This document shows positions 56,415 to 64,000 of a stretch of 64,000 bases of DNA, piece by piece. The position numbers and the translations under genes are program-made. The notes under the pieces were generated by a model. It was not told the DNA's origin. It did no database searches and saw only the letters and a program-made list of their open reading frames with translations. Position 1 is the first letter of the stretch, and each line of letters begins with the position of its first letter. Source of the stretch: Flavobacterium sp. (GTDB lineage Bacteria > Bacteroidota > Bacteroidia > Flavobacteriales > Flavobacteriaceae). The DNA lies in NCBI GenBank assembly GCA_014379405.1, contig JACMLU010000007.1, positions 1 through 64,000 on the forward strand, given 5' to 3'.

Positions 56415-59017
56415 TTTATATCTATAAGTTGTCTAAAAGTTGCCATTTGAAAGGGTTTAAATTTAAACTCAATGGTGTTTTTTGTGCTCTCGATTTCCTT
56501 TTCATTTGTTTCAATATGCGAAGTTTGAAAAGCCGATTTCAAAGGTGTATTGAACTGTATTTTAGGACTTACCTCTTTGTTGGAAAAATTCCAAAACCTA
56601 GTAATTATTCCATTTTCTATTCCCTCTTCTGAAGGTTTGATGCTCCACAGTAAAACATTTTCATTATTTGCATTTAATAACGAAAAAGACTTCGAATGAA
56701 AGTCATTATTCGCTCCAGTTATCGTTCCAGTTACCAATGGATTTTGATGTTCTAAAGCAAATTTCATTGACTTTACTGCATCGAAATTTCCTTGCTGTGA
56801 AGAAATAGCAAAGTGATATAAAAAATTTTTTTGACCGTTTTGATTTAATATGCCAAGAATTCCTCCGTCTTCCAATTTTTTATCTGTATTACCACCAGCT
56901 AACGCGTTTATTTGAGATGATGTTTCGGATAGTGAATGAATGGTGCTATTGCCTAATTTAAAGAAACTGCAATCCAAATTTGATAATGTGATACCGTAAT
57001 TATTTTCGCCAAGGTTAGCAAAATGATTAAAAGTCTGCCAATCATAACGAGCAATACTATTGGCGTAATGTCCGCCATTTTTTTCTAGTTTATCAATAAG
57101 TACAGCTCCTAATTCTTCGTGTCTGGTTGTGGGATTATTTAGGTCAAAAGAAAAAGCCCAAGTTTTTAAATCCCCAAAATTCTCTTGAATAGTATTCTCA
57201 ATATCAATTCGTGGACTATCGGCATACAAAGTAATTCGGGTCGTATGCAAAACTGGGTTGGTTGAAACCGCTTTTAGAGTAACGGAAACTGGCCCAGCAT
57301 TTTCAATAGTTATTTTCACACCGTCATTGACATCGTTTGTCCCTAAATCATTGGCATATTTCCCATCTGTATGCTTGATCAACTGTCGGTTTACCAATTT
57401 ATCTGTAAGCTCTGTAATAACACCCGATCTGCTGAAACGTAATTTGTAAAAGTTATTGCTGATATATTCATTTTCAACAGTTGCCGCCATTGATTTTACT
57501 TTTGGTGAACCCTTTTTTATTTCAAAAACTTTATATCCTACAGAAGGAATATTTTGCGAAAGAATCCTCAAAAACTGCTTGCCGTTTTTGGTGATTAACT
57601 GACTTGTTACTTCTTTGCCTGTAACTTTATCTATTACTTTTACTGGATAGGCTCCGTTATATTCTAAATCTGCGATATCATTTCTGTTCCAACTTAAGGG
57701 GTTAAAAACAAAAAAACTTGAATCACCATCAACTTTTATATGGCTCCCCATTTTTTTTATGGAAAGGTTAAGCAAAGTATCAACATAAGCCGTTACCTTT
57801 TCCTGAGTCTCAATTTGCCAATCTGCTCTTGCTTTTCTAGATACTGGTCCGTCTGCTGTCCAATTGTGTTCCCAATACATCCCATAAGATTCCCAGGCTT
57901 TGTCACGAGCATTTTGGGTTTCTTTCATAAAATTTTTATTTTTCAAAGAAACTAATGTTGCCAATGCTTCGGCTGAACGCATTTTCTCAGTTGCACGGCG
58001 CATTCTGGCTGTAGTTTCGTTCATTGATGCAGGCAATAAATCCCATTCGTTACCAAAACTGACTGCTTGTGCAGGTACATTTGGATAATGCTTTTCAAAA
58101 TCTATAAAAAAGTCTTCTTCATTACTTACTCGAACTGATCTTTCAGTGTTGCTTCCATTTTTTGCAGCATTAATGTAGGCTGGTGAAACATAAGTATCTA
58201 AATCATCGTGACCAAAACCAAAAGCTCCACCTATATTATAAGGATAAGTAGATTTGGCTGAAATAGTATCACAATGCTTATCTAATGTATTGATAACTTG
58301 TTTAAAATCATCTCCAAGATTTTTGTATTTAATATTTAATCTGCACTCGGCATACCCGCCTAATGGTGGCGCAGTTTTTTCATTGTAGTTGTACCATTTC
58401 ATCAAAACTCCGTTCCCGTCTAAACCATTATATCGATACATTTGATGGGGACGTTTTTCTCTAATTTCATAACTCAATTGGCTTCCATAGCCTCCAATGC
58501 CTTTCCAGCTATATTTTGCTCCTGAACCTGCCCAAAGCGAGGATAATCCTAATGGCAGCGTATTATTTTCCATCGCACCGGCCATAGTAAAACGCAAATT
58601 GTACTGCCGCTCTAACCGCCCCGCATAATACATTCCTCGAATAACTGCTTCTGTGGGCTGCGCTCCATAACAGTTTACCAGCATATTCAGCGGACTACTG
58701 ATATGTCCTGATTTAATGGCCGCAATAAGTTTATTAAATTGTTTATCTGAACGATACTTTTGGTATTTTTTTAACCATAAACTCCCATCACAATTAAATC
58801 TTGCTTGAAAGTTCGATGGAAAGTTTTTGGTTGAATCAATCTGCAATAATGAATAATCCAACATCTTTACAAAAGCAGAATCATATTTTGCTTCATTGGC
58901 CGTCCACATATAATCGGTATGATCATCATTGGCTATATAAAGTCGTTTTTGCTGTGCAAATAATTCACCAGGCATTATTATTACTAAAAGAAAATATAAT
59001 ATTAATTTACTTGGCAT
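56411..59017 (-). CDS. GH38-like alpha-mannosidase, secreted
   Basis: Starting at the ATG at 59017 (MPSKLILYFLLVIIM) gives 868 residues with a clear signal peptide; the codon two residues upstream is a TTG. The N-terminal catalytic domain has the GH38-type zinc motif in IANDDHTDYMWTANE (His and Asp ligands), then ARFNCDGSLW, AMENNTLPLGL and GFGHDDLDTY. A three-helix segment (NETTARMRRATEKMRSAEAL) and C-terminal beta domains complete the GH38 layout. It differs from standard GH38 (HNDPGW) and is a distant group whose exact specificity is unknown. It should remove alpha-mannose or a related sugar. It begins the long operon running down to the GH92 genes. Confidence 0.72.
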   Translation of the reverse strand: MPSKLILYFLLVIIMPGELFAQQKRLYIANDDHTDYMWTANEAKYDSAFVKMLDYSLLQIDSTKNFPSNFQARFNCDGSLWLKKYQKYRSDKQFNKLIAAIKSGHISSPLNMLVNCYGAQPTEAVIRGMYYAGRLERQYNLRFTMAGAMENNTLPLGLSSLWAGSGAKYSWKGIGGYGSQLSYEIREKRPHQMYRYNGLDGNGVLMKWYNYNEKTAPPLGGYAECRLNIKYKNLGDDFKQVINTLDKHCDTISAKSTYPYNIGGAFGFGHDDLDTYVSPAYINAAKNGSNTERSVRVSNEEDFFIDFEKHYPNVPAQAVSFGNEWDLLPASMNETTARMRRATEKMRSAEALATLVSLKNKNFMKETQNARDKAWESYGMYWEHNWTADGPVSRKARADWQIETQEKVTAYVDTLLNLSIKKMGSHIKVDGDSSFFVFNPLSWNRNDIADLEYNGAYPVKVIDKVTGKEVTSQLITKNGKQFLRILSQNIPSVGYKVFEIKKGSPKVKSMAATVENEYISNNFYKLRFSRSGVITELTDKLVNRQLIKHTDGKYANDLGTNDVNDGVKITIENAGPVSVTLKAVSTNPVLHTTRITLYADSPRIDIENTIQENFGDLKTWAFSFDLNNPTTRHEELGAVLIDKLEKNGGHYANSIARYDWQTFNHFANLGENNYGITLSNLDCSFFKLGNSTIHSLSETSSQINALAGGNTDKKLEDGGILGILNQNGQKNFLYHFAISSQQGNFDAVKSMKFALEHQNPLVTGTITGANNDFHSKSFSLLNANNENVLLWSIKPSEEGIENGIITRFWNFSNKEVSPKIQFNTPLKSAFQTSHIETNEKEIESTKNTIEFKFKPFQMATFRQLIDIN

Positions 59018-59071
59018 TGTCAATGTTGTTTTATTATTAAGATTGTTGTAAACACAAATAATTTTTAATAC

Positions 59072-59106
59072 AAAAAGGCTAGTTATGTTAAAACCCAGCC
59101 TTTTTT
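59072..59106 (-). terminator. Hairpin terminator after a beta-helix lipoprotein gene
   Basis: AAAAAGGCT and AGCCTTTTT form a perfect 9-bp stem with a 16-base loop, followed by T-rich RNA on the minus strand. It lies 48-82 bp after the stop codon at 59154 and before the GH38 gene start, so the lipoprotein gene above is a separate transcript. Confidence 0.75.
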
Positions 59107-59153
59107 ATATTTGATCAAATAAATTTATCTCCGAATTTTCACCTAAAACTAAT

Positions 59154-60788
59154 TTACTTGTATTCAATTGCTCCAAGATCTGGTTTAGAATCTCTAGTGA
59201 AATCTAAGAAATCTTTGGTTGATATAGGAGTTCCAACAGCTTTATCAATGGCTGGAGAACCAATACTTAAACTAAAGTCTTTAGCACCAGGGTTTTTGAA
59301 TTTTGGATCGGTAGTAATGGTATTTGTCCCCGGAACAACCGTTGCACCAAAAAAGATGTTGTTATCTAACACATACGGGAAAGTTTGACCATTAGCTCGT
59401 ACCTGAAAAGGACAACCACTAATAATATTGTTTCGAATGTTCCAACCTGTATTTGTAACATTCTTTGCCTCGATTAGCAGTCCAACATTCTCCCAAGACC
59501 CCGCATTAAGACCACAGTTAACAACAGTGTTTTGATATACATCAAGATTCCTAAGAGGTCCATCCTTAAGGTATCCAGCTATTCGAATACCACATCTATC
59601 AATGTCATAAATCAAATTATCGTGAATTTTCACACCATCAACTACGCCTCCTTCTTCACTAGCAACGGAAATACCACTAATAACGCTAAAAATTTTGTTG
59701 TTATACACTTCAATATTAGATATATTACCTAAGTAAGCATCAATATAAATTCCAACACGATTTAAATTTGTAACCGTATTATGATGAATGGTTCCATTGG
59801 TACTATTATTTTTGGCATCGATACCTTCACCACCATTTGAGGGATTTGTTAAACGATCAGAAACGGAGTTGTACGCCACTTCAAAAGTAGCTACAGAAGC
59901 TATAGTGATACATTCATTTGTATTTTGAGACGCGTCCGGATAGATGCAGGCTTGCTGAACTTTATTATTCAAAATTTTAATATTAGAGGAGTTTGCAGCA
60001 ATAATACCCGAAGCTCCAGTATCATTTGTACTGCAATTTTTTACAATAACATTATCACTGTTTCTAGAAAAAATACCTGCCCATTTTGACTTGATAACTC
60101 TCAGTCCATCAATAACTATCCAGCTTTTAAACGCTGATGTGGTTCCTAAAATGGTAAATAGACCTTGTCTATCTGCTGCATTTGGCGTTGATGAAGCACT
60201 TCCGTCAATGATGACTCCGTCTTTAACCTCGGCAAAAAATGTAATTGGAGCAGTAGATGTTCCAGAATTGGCAACAACTATTGAAGAAGTTGGCGTATAC
60301 GTTCCCGATTTTATAATTACAACATCACCTGCAATAGCAACTTGTGCTGCTTTGTTTATGGTTAAAAAAGGTTGGCTTATAGAACCGTTATTAGCGTCAT
60401 TCCCTGTTGTAGCAACATAAAGTGTACGAAGCCCTGTAGGTGGCCCACTGTTGGTTACCACTAAATTAGTCGTAGTTTCTCCAGAAGTATAGCTTCCGGA
60501 AGCCACTTGAGTTGCTTTGATAACGGAGGTTCCCGCGCCAACAATGGTAACTACATTTCCAACGATAGTTGCCACAGCTGTATTGCTACTGGTATACGTA
60601 AATGCACCTGCACTATTGCTAGTTGGAGCGGTTAGAGCAAAAGGGACATCGCCAACTACCTTTGCAGGAACTGAAAATCCTGTAATTGTGGGAGCGGTCG
60701 ATGGTTTTTTATCAGTGCTACTATCACTACTACAACTAATAGCAAAAATTGAAATAACCGTAAGTAGAATTAAATTTAAATTTTTCAT
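59154..60788 (-). CDS. Beta-helix lipoprotein with Ig-like domain (lyase-like), group B
   Basis: The 544-residue protein starts MKNLNLILLTVISIFAISC, a lipoprotein signal with lipobox cysteine 19. A BIG2-like domain (about 30-115) with TYTSSNTAVATI and TIVGAGTSVIKA follows. A right-handed beta-helix (about 120-544) is marked by VATTGNDANNGSISQPFLTI, IKILNNKVQQACIY, TNGTIHHNTVTNL and a final DFTRDSKPDLGAIEY. The protein is probably anchored to the outer membrane. Its promoter region, signal and Ig-like domain are duplicated in the 61190 gene with a different helix, while its helix is nearly identical to the 63399 gene. It has its own operator-like site (60849-60862) and terminator (59072-59106). 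A polysaccharide lyase role is inferred. Confidence 0.8.
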   Translation of the reverse strand: MKNLNLILLTVISIFAISCSSDSSTDKKPSTAPTITGFSVPAKVVGDVPFALTAPTSNSAGAFTYTSSNTAVATIVGNVVTIVGAGTSVIKATQVASGSYTSGETTTNLVVTNSGPPTGLRTLYVATTGNDANNGSISQPFLTINKAAQVAIAGDVVIIKSGTYTPTSSIVVANSGTSTAPITFFAEVKDGVIIDGSASSTPNAADRQGLFTILGTTSAFKSWIVIDGLRVIKSKWAGIFSRNSDNVIVKNCSTNDTGASGIIAANSSNIKILNNKVQQACIYPDASQNTNECITIASVATFEVAYNSVSDRLTNPSNGGEGIDAKNNSTNGTIHHNTVTNLNRVGIYIDAYLGNISNIEVYNNKIFSVISGISVASEEGGVVDGVKIHDNLIYDIDRCGIRIAGYLKDGPLRNLDVYQNTVVNCGLNAGSWENVGLLIEAKNVTNTGWNIRNNIISGCPFQVRANGQTFPYVLDNNIFFGATVVPGTNTITTDPKFKNPGAKDFSLSIGSPAIDKAVGTPISTKDFLDFTRDSKPDLGAIEYK

Positions 60789-60848
60789 TTTTGTTTTTCT
60801 TGCTTGTAAATATTATTATGAAAAAAAGTACAATTACTGTACACATAC

Positions 60849-60862
60849 TGTGCCCGAGCACA
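60849..60862. promoter_or_regulatory. LacI-type operator-like palindrome before the 59154 gene
   Basis: TGTGCCCGAGCACA differs by one base from the perfect palindrome at 25879 and is also followed by AATATTAAT. It lies 61 bp before the start codon at 60788. The same distance applies to the 62861 copy and its gene. Confidence 0.6.
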
Positions 60863-61120
60863 ATATTAATAAAAATAAATTAATCATAAGCAATAAGTAG
60901 TTTTTTATTATTATTATTTTAACCAACTAACCTATTACCAATTGGTTACTTTTCAGCAAAGGCAATACTCTCTTCCATTTGATTTAGTAATATAATTGAT
61001 AAAAATAAAAACTTATCAACCATTTTTGTCCACATTATCTTAGAAAACAAATTGTAATATTTTAGCATTAATCCCAAGATGAATCGCAATGTTGGAGTCC
61101 ATAAATAAAATCAATATAAT
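60849..61120. repeat. Duplicated upstream region, copy 1
   Basis: About 270 bp from the palindrome outward are repeated, with scattered substitutions and small indels, at 62861-63140. Shared stretches include GCAATAAGTAGTTTTTT, TTGATTTAGTAATATAATT and AAATAAAATCAATATAATTA. This fills most of the 401-bp gap 60789-61189. The copies are in the same orientation and each precedes a lipoprotein gene. Confidence 0.8.
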
Positions 61121-61129
61121 TAATTCTAA

Positions 61130-61164
61130 ATACAAAAGGCTGTTTTTGAAGCAGCCTCTTGTAT
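61130..61164 (-). terminator. Hairpin terminator after the 61190 gene
   Basis: On the minus strand ATACAAGAGGCTG pairs with CAGCCTTTTGTAT (13 pairs, one G-U) around a nine-base loop. It lies 26-60 bp after the stop codon at 61190, and separates this gene from the next lipoprotein unit. Confidence 0.75.
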
Positions 61165-61189
61165 TTTATAAATTTTTTTTTGATAATTA

Positions 61190-62800
61190 TTAGTTTATCT
61201 CATAAGCTCCACAATCTGTTCTACCGTTTTTGATACGGGGATTGTTTACTATATCGTATGTAGAACCAGTTATACTGTTTATGGTTCCCGCATTAATAGC
61301 AGGACTGTTAGATTGTAGCCTAAAATTTCCGTTTGCTGCATCTATAAATAAAGGATTGGCTGTTTTACTGTTTGATCCTCCATCTTTTACTGATCCAGTA
61401 TAATAAATGTTATAATCAAAAGTCACATTAGTATTGCTATAGGAATCATTTGCCTTACCGCCTGACTTGGCATACGCAATATTATTTATGAACTTTATAT
61501 CATCAGAAAATAACGCATCAATATTACCATAAGCTAGTACCTGTTCGTTTTCGAATGTGGTATTATTTACCACATCTACCCTATGGGCTTGAAAAACATG
61601 TATACCTCCAGCTCCGTTTTTGTAGCAGATGTTATTTTCCACCAATGTTCTTCCAGTATAAACAACTTTTCCTTGGGTTCCATTGTTGGCATCTATAATA
61701 ATTCCGCTACCATCAGATAAACTGCTTGAGGGTGAACTTGTATATGGAACTTGAGGTTTATTATTATAACTGATGTTTCTAATAATTTTTATTTTGTATC
61801 CAGTTGTATTATCTGAATTCTTAGGACCAAATATACTGATACCACTTGTACCGTACATACCAAACCAACAGTTATTGTAAACAATATTATCAGCAAACGT
61901 AATATAGTCACAGTCTCCACCACCTATTCCACCACCAGGGAAATCATGTACCGTACATCCTCTTATTTCAACATGATGTGGATTATTGGATCCTGATACT
62001 GATATACCATTAGTATTGAATTGAGAATACAAATCCCAATTTTTCCCACCTGCTCTTTTATCAATTTCTGCAGCTTTTGCTTCCGATAGGGATAAAGCTT
62101 GATTATTACCAATTAAAATTAAATTTTTCACAATAATGAAAGAAGCTTTCACGTTTATAGTATTCCATTTTCTACCTTTTGATTCCAGAATAGGTGTAGT
62201 ACCTGGATAAGCTTGGTAAGTAATATAAGCCCCTTCAGCGCCTGATCGATTTATATCTAAAATAATATTATTGGCATCTGTAGTATTGGGTTGCAGATAG
62301 GTTCCGCTCATAATATTCACCACATCTCCTGGCATCGTAATATTTGAAGCAGCCTGAATAGTTTTAAAAGGAGTTGAAGGATTAAAAGGATCAGTCGTAG
62401 CATCATTTCCTAAATTGACCGAAACATAAATGTTTCTACCCGAACCTCCTGTTGTAATCGGTGGCGCTACCACTAAATCAGCTGAAATCTCTCCCGCTAA
62501 AAAATCACCTTTCGCAGCTTGACTAGCTTTAATACTAGTAGTTCCTTCACCAACAATTGTGACAGTATTACCACTTATAGTTGCCACAGCAGTATTGCTA
62601 CTTGTATAGGTAAAAGCTCCAGAGCTATTGCTAGTTGGAGCGGTTAGAGCAAAAGGGACATCACCCACAACTTTTGTAGGAACTGTAAATCCTGAAATTG
62701 TTGGCGCAGGCGATGGTTTAGTATCAGAACCAATGTCACTACTACAGCCTATTGCTAAAATTGAAATAACCGTAAGTAGAATTAAATTTAAATTTTTCAT
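61190..62800 (-). CDS. Beta-helix lipoprotein with Ig-like domain (lyase-like), group A
   Basis: The 536-residue protein starts MKNLNLILLTVISILAIGC, a lipoprotein signal with lipobox cysteine 19. The BIG2-like domain (about 30-115) is very close to that of the 59154 protein. The right-handed beta-helix (about 120-536) instead resembles the 51413 and 54397 proteins: DYITFADNIVYNNCWFGMYG, SDGSGIIIDANNG and LVENNICYKNGAGGIH. It ends NGRTDCGAYEIN without a T9SS domain. Operator-like site at 62861-62874 and terminator at 61130-61164 make it an independent unit. The combination of one exported module with two different helices in neighbouring genes suggests domain exchange. Polysaccharide lyase activity is inferred. 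Confidence 0.8.
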   Translation of the reverse strand: MKNLNLILLTVISILAIGCSSDIGSDTKPSPAPTISGFTVPTKVVGDVPFALTAPTSNSSGAFTYTSSNTAVATISGNTVTIVGEGTTSIKASQAAKGDFLAGEISADLVVAPPITTGGSGRNIYVSVNLGNDATTDPFNPSTPFKTIQAASNITMPGDVVNIMSGTYLQPNTTDANNIILDINRSGAEGAYITYQAYPGTTPILESKGRKWNTINVKASFIIVKNLILIGNNQALSLSEAKAAEIDKRAGGKNWDLYSQFNTNGISVSGSNNPHHVEIRGCTVHDFPGGGIGGGDCDYITFADNIVYNNCWFGMYGTSGISIFGPKNSDNTTGYKIKIIRNISYNNKPQVPYTSSPSSSLSDGSGIIIDANNGTQGKVVYTGRTLVENNICYKNGAGGIHVFQAHRVDVVNNTTFENEQVLAYGNIDALFSDDIKFINNIAYAKSGGKANDSYSNTNVTFDYNIYYTGSVKDGGSNSKTANPLFIDAANGNFRLQSNSPAINAGTINSITGSTYDIVNNPRIKNGRTDCGAYEIN

Positions 62801-62860
62801 TTTTATTTTTTTTGTTGGTAAATATTAAAACAGAAAAAAGCACAAATCTTTTACTTATTC

Positions 62861-62874
62861 CGTGCCCGAGCACA
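62861..62874. promoter_or_regulatory. LacI-type operator-like palindrome before the 61190 gene
   Basis: CGTGCCCGAGCACA is followed by AATATTAG, matching the sites at 25879 and 60849 with two mismatches to the perfect dyad. It is 61 bp before the start codon at 62800, the same spacing as in the neighbouring lipoprotein gene. Confidence 0.55.
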
Positions 62875-63140
62875 ATATTAGTAAAAATTAATTAATGATT
62901 AGCAATAAGTAGTTTTTTTTTATAATTATTTCAATCAATAAACCTATTTTCAATTGGTTACTCTTCAGCAAAGCAATACTATCTTCAATTTGATTTAGTA
63001 ATATAATTAATATAAAATAAATAATTACCAACCATTTTTGACCACATTACCTTAGAAAACTAATTGTAATATTTCAGCATTAATCCGAAGATAAATTGCA
63101 CTGTTAGAGTCCTTAAATAAAATCAATATAATTAATACAA
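62861..63140. repeat. Duplicated upstream region, copy 2
   Basis: This is the second copy of the segment at 60849-61120. It makes up almost half of the 598-bp gap 62801-63398. The rest of the gap holds a terminator (63148-63178), a short gene tail (63186-63230) and AT-rich sequence with no further signal I can name. Confidence 0.8.
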
Positions 63141-63147
63141 TAATGAT

Positions 63148-63178
63148 AAAAAAGGGCAGTTCAAATTGAACTACCCTT
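63148..63178 (-). terminator. Strong hairpin terminator
   Basis: On the minus strand AAGGGTAGTTC pairs with GAACTGCCCTT (11 pairs, one wobble) around a five-base loop, followed by a run of T. It lies about 220 bp after the stop of the 63399 gene but only 8 bp after the stop of the short tail at 63186-63230. Confidence 0.75.
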
Positions 63179-63185
63179 CTTCATC

Positions 63186-63230
63186 TTACCAGTTTGCTTT
63201 ATCGCTAAAGTCAACTCCTTCCTTGATTGG
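63186..63230 (-). pseudogene. Possible C-terminal tail of a lost gene next to its terminator
   Basis: The minus strand reads PIKEGVDFSDKANW-stop, directly followed by a strong terminator. The spacing is typical of a gene end, yet the frame is closed upstream after 14 codons. It may be what is left of a gene deleted between this point and 63399. Its family is unknown. Confidence 0.35.
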
Positions 63231-63398
63231 TTAAGAATAGACAAATCATTTAATGAAGCTATATTTTGTTTTTAATTTTAATAACAGTGATTTTTGAAGG
63301 CTAAAAACTTTACAATTCAATTTATTGTTCAAGGAATATTTGCCTTTTTTTTATTTGATGAAATATATTATTACTTAATTTTTGACAAAACAACTAAT

Positions 63399-64000
63399 TT
63401 ACCTGTATTCAAAAGCTCCTATATCTGGATTAGAATCTCTTGTAAAATCAGTAAAGTCTTTTGTCGATAATGGAGTTCCAACAGCCATATTGATAGCAGG
63501 AGAACCAACACTTAAACTAAAATCTTTGGATGCTGGGTTTTTGAATATAGGATCTGCAGCAATTCTATTTGTTCCCGAAACAACAGTTGCACCAAAAAGT
63601 ATGTTGTTATCCAACACATAAGGGAAAGTTTGATTGTTGGCACGTACCTGATAAGGACAACCACTAATGATATTGTTTCTAAAATTAAAACCTGTATTGG
63701 TAACATTCTTTGCCTCGATTAAAAGACCAACATTTTCCCAAGTACCCGCATTAAGACCACAGTTAACAACAGTGTTTTGATATACATCAAGATTCCTAAG
63801 AGGTCCATCCTGAAGGTATCCAGCTATTCGAATACCACATCTATCAATGTCATAAATCAAATTATCGTGAATTTTGACACCATCAACTACGCCTCCTTCT
63901 TCACTAGCAACGGAAATACCACTAATAACGCTAAAAATTTTGTTGTTATACACTTCAATATTAGATAAATTACCTAAGAAAGCATCAATATAAATTCCAA
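63399..64000 (-). CDS. Beta-helix protein, group B, 5' end outside the window
   Basis: The frame is open to the window edge, so only the last 200 or so residues are seen. They are a right-handed beta-helix (IEVYNNKIFSVISGISVAS, then IHDNLIYDIDRCGIRIAGY) ending DFTRDSNPDIGAFEYR. The sequence is nearly identical to the same part of the 59154 protein. At DNA level I count four differences between 63752-64000 and 59507-59755, whereas similarity drops toward the stop codon. It is therefore a recent paralogue or gene-conversion partner. By analogy it probably begins with the same lipoprotein signal and Ig-like domain beyond 64000. Confidence 0.8.
   Translation of the reverse strand, partial: GIYIDAFLGNLSNIEVYNNKIFSVISGISVASEEGGVVDGVKIHDNLIYDIDRCGIRIAGYLQDGPLRNLDVYQNTVVNCGLNAGTWENVGLLIEAKNVTNTGFNFRNNIISGCPYQVRANNQTFPYVLDNNILFGATVVSGTNRIAADPIFKNPASKDFSLSVGSPAINMAVGTPLSTKDFTDFTRDSNPDIGAFEYR
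63752..64000. repeat. Near-identical segment shared with 59507-59755
   Basis: About 249 bp in direct orientation, 4245 bp apart, differ at only four positions that I can count by eye. Flanking coding sequence is much less alike, so the boundary looks like a recombination or gene-conversion tract. Confidence 0.8.

Noticed and set aside
59532..63968. Two almost identical plus-strand frames (59532-59732 and 63777-63968)
   Set aside because: Their identity comes from the duplicated beta-helix coding sequence on the other strand, not from a conserved small protein.

Overview
The window is AT-rich DNA in which every supportable gene lies on the minus strand, so transcription runs from high to low coordinates. 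Secreted proteins with short hydrophobic leaders, two C-terminal Por-type (T9SS) sorting domains, lipoproteins, and dense runs of glycoside hydrolases point to a Bacteroidota member, most likely Flavobacteriaceae (Flavobacterium-like). No tRNA, rRNA, CRISPR array, transposase, regulator gene or SusC/SusD pair is visible. The window looks like the downstream, enzyme-rich part of one or more polysaccharide utilisation loci whose porin and sensor genes lie elsewhere, probably beyond 64000.

Layout in transcription order. (1) 64000-59154: three right-handed beta-helix lipoproteins, at least two of them apparently single-gene units with their own operator-like palindrome and terminator. (2) 59017-44482: GH38 mannosidase, two more beta-helix proteins, ROK kinase, an unrecognised secreted protein, DMT transporter, CE6-like esterase, GH36-like galactosidase, SIS isomerase and the first GH92. 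(3) 42192-26306: second GH92, GH30, two GH3, a GH101/129-like hydrolase, a heparinase II/III-like lyase, an esterase and a GH63-like hydrolase, interspersed with gene remnants. (4) 25768-22259: GH105-DUF4861, an exported RraA-like protein and an exported VOC protein. (5) 22010-20265: a T9SS cargo protein. (6) 19995-9585: GH2 beta-mannosidase, GH31, GH125, GH5-like and GH127. (7) 9578-6045: ribokinase, a secreted ADP-ribosylglycohydrolase-fold protein and a GRP-type sugar permease. (8) 5963-22: GH3, lactate permease and a D-lactate dehydrogenase-like flavoprotein.

Functionally, GH92 x2, GH125, GH38, GH2 and GH5-like enzymes fit mannose-containing glycans. GH30 and three GH3 enzymes fit beta-glucans. 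GH105, heparinase-like and beta-helix proteins fit uronic-acid polysaccharides cut by lyases. No sulfatase is seen. Sugars would be handled inside the cell by the ROK kinase, ribokinase and SIS protein.

The most unusual feature is a set of collapsed genes in the gaps. They include two in-frame chimeras that keep only the first codons of one enzyme and the last codons of another, a GH3 tail, a duplicated SIS start, a hydrolase tail broken over three frames, and tail/start fragments at two other places. A shared LacI-like palindrome (TGTGCYCGAGCACA followed by AATATTA) lies upstream of the GH105 gene and of two beta-helix lipoproteins, which suggests one regulon and supports a lyase role for the beta-helix proteins.
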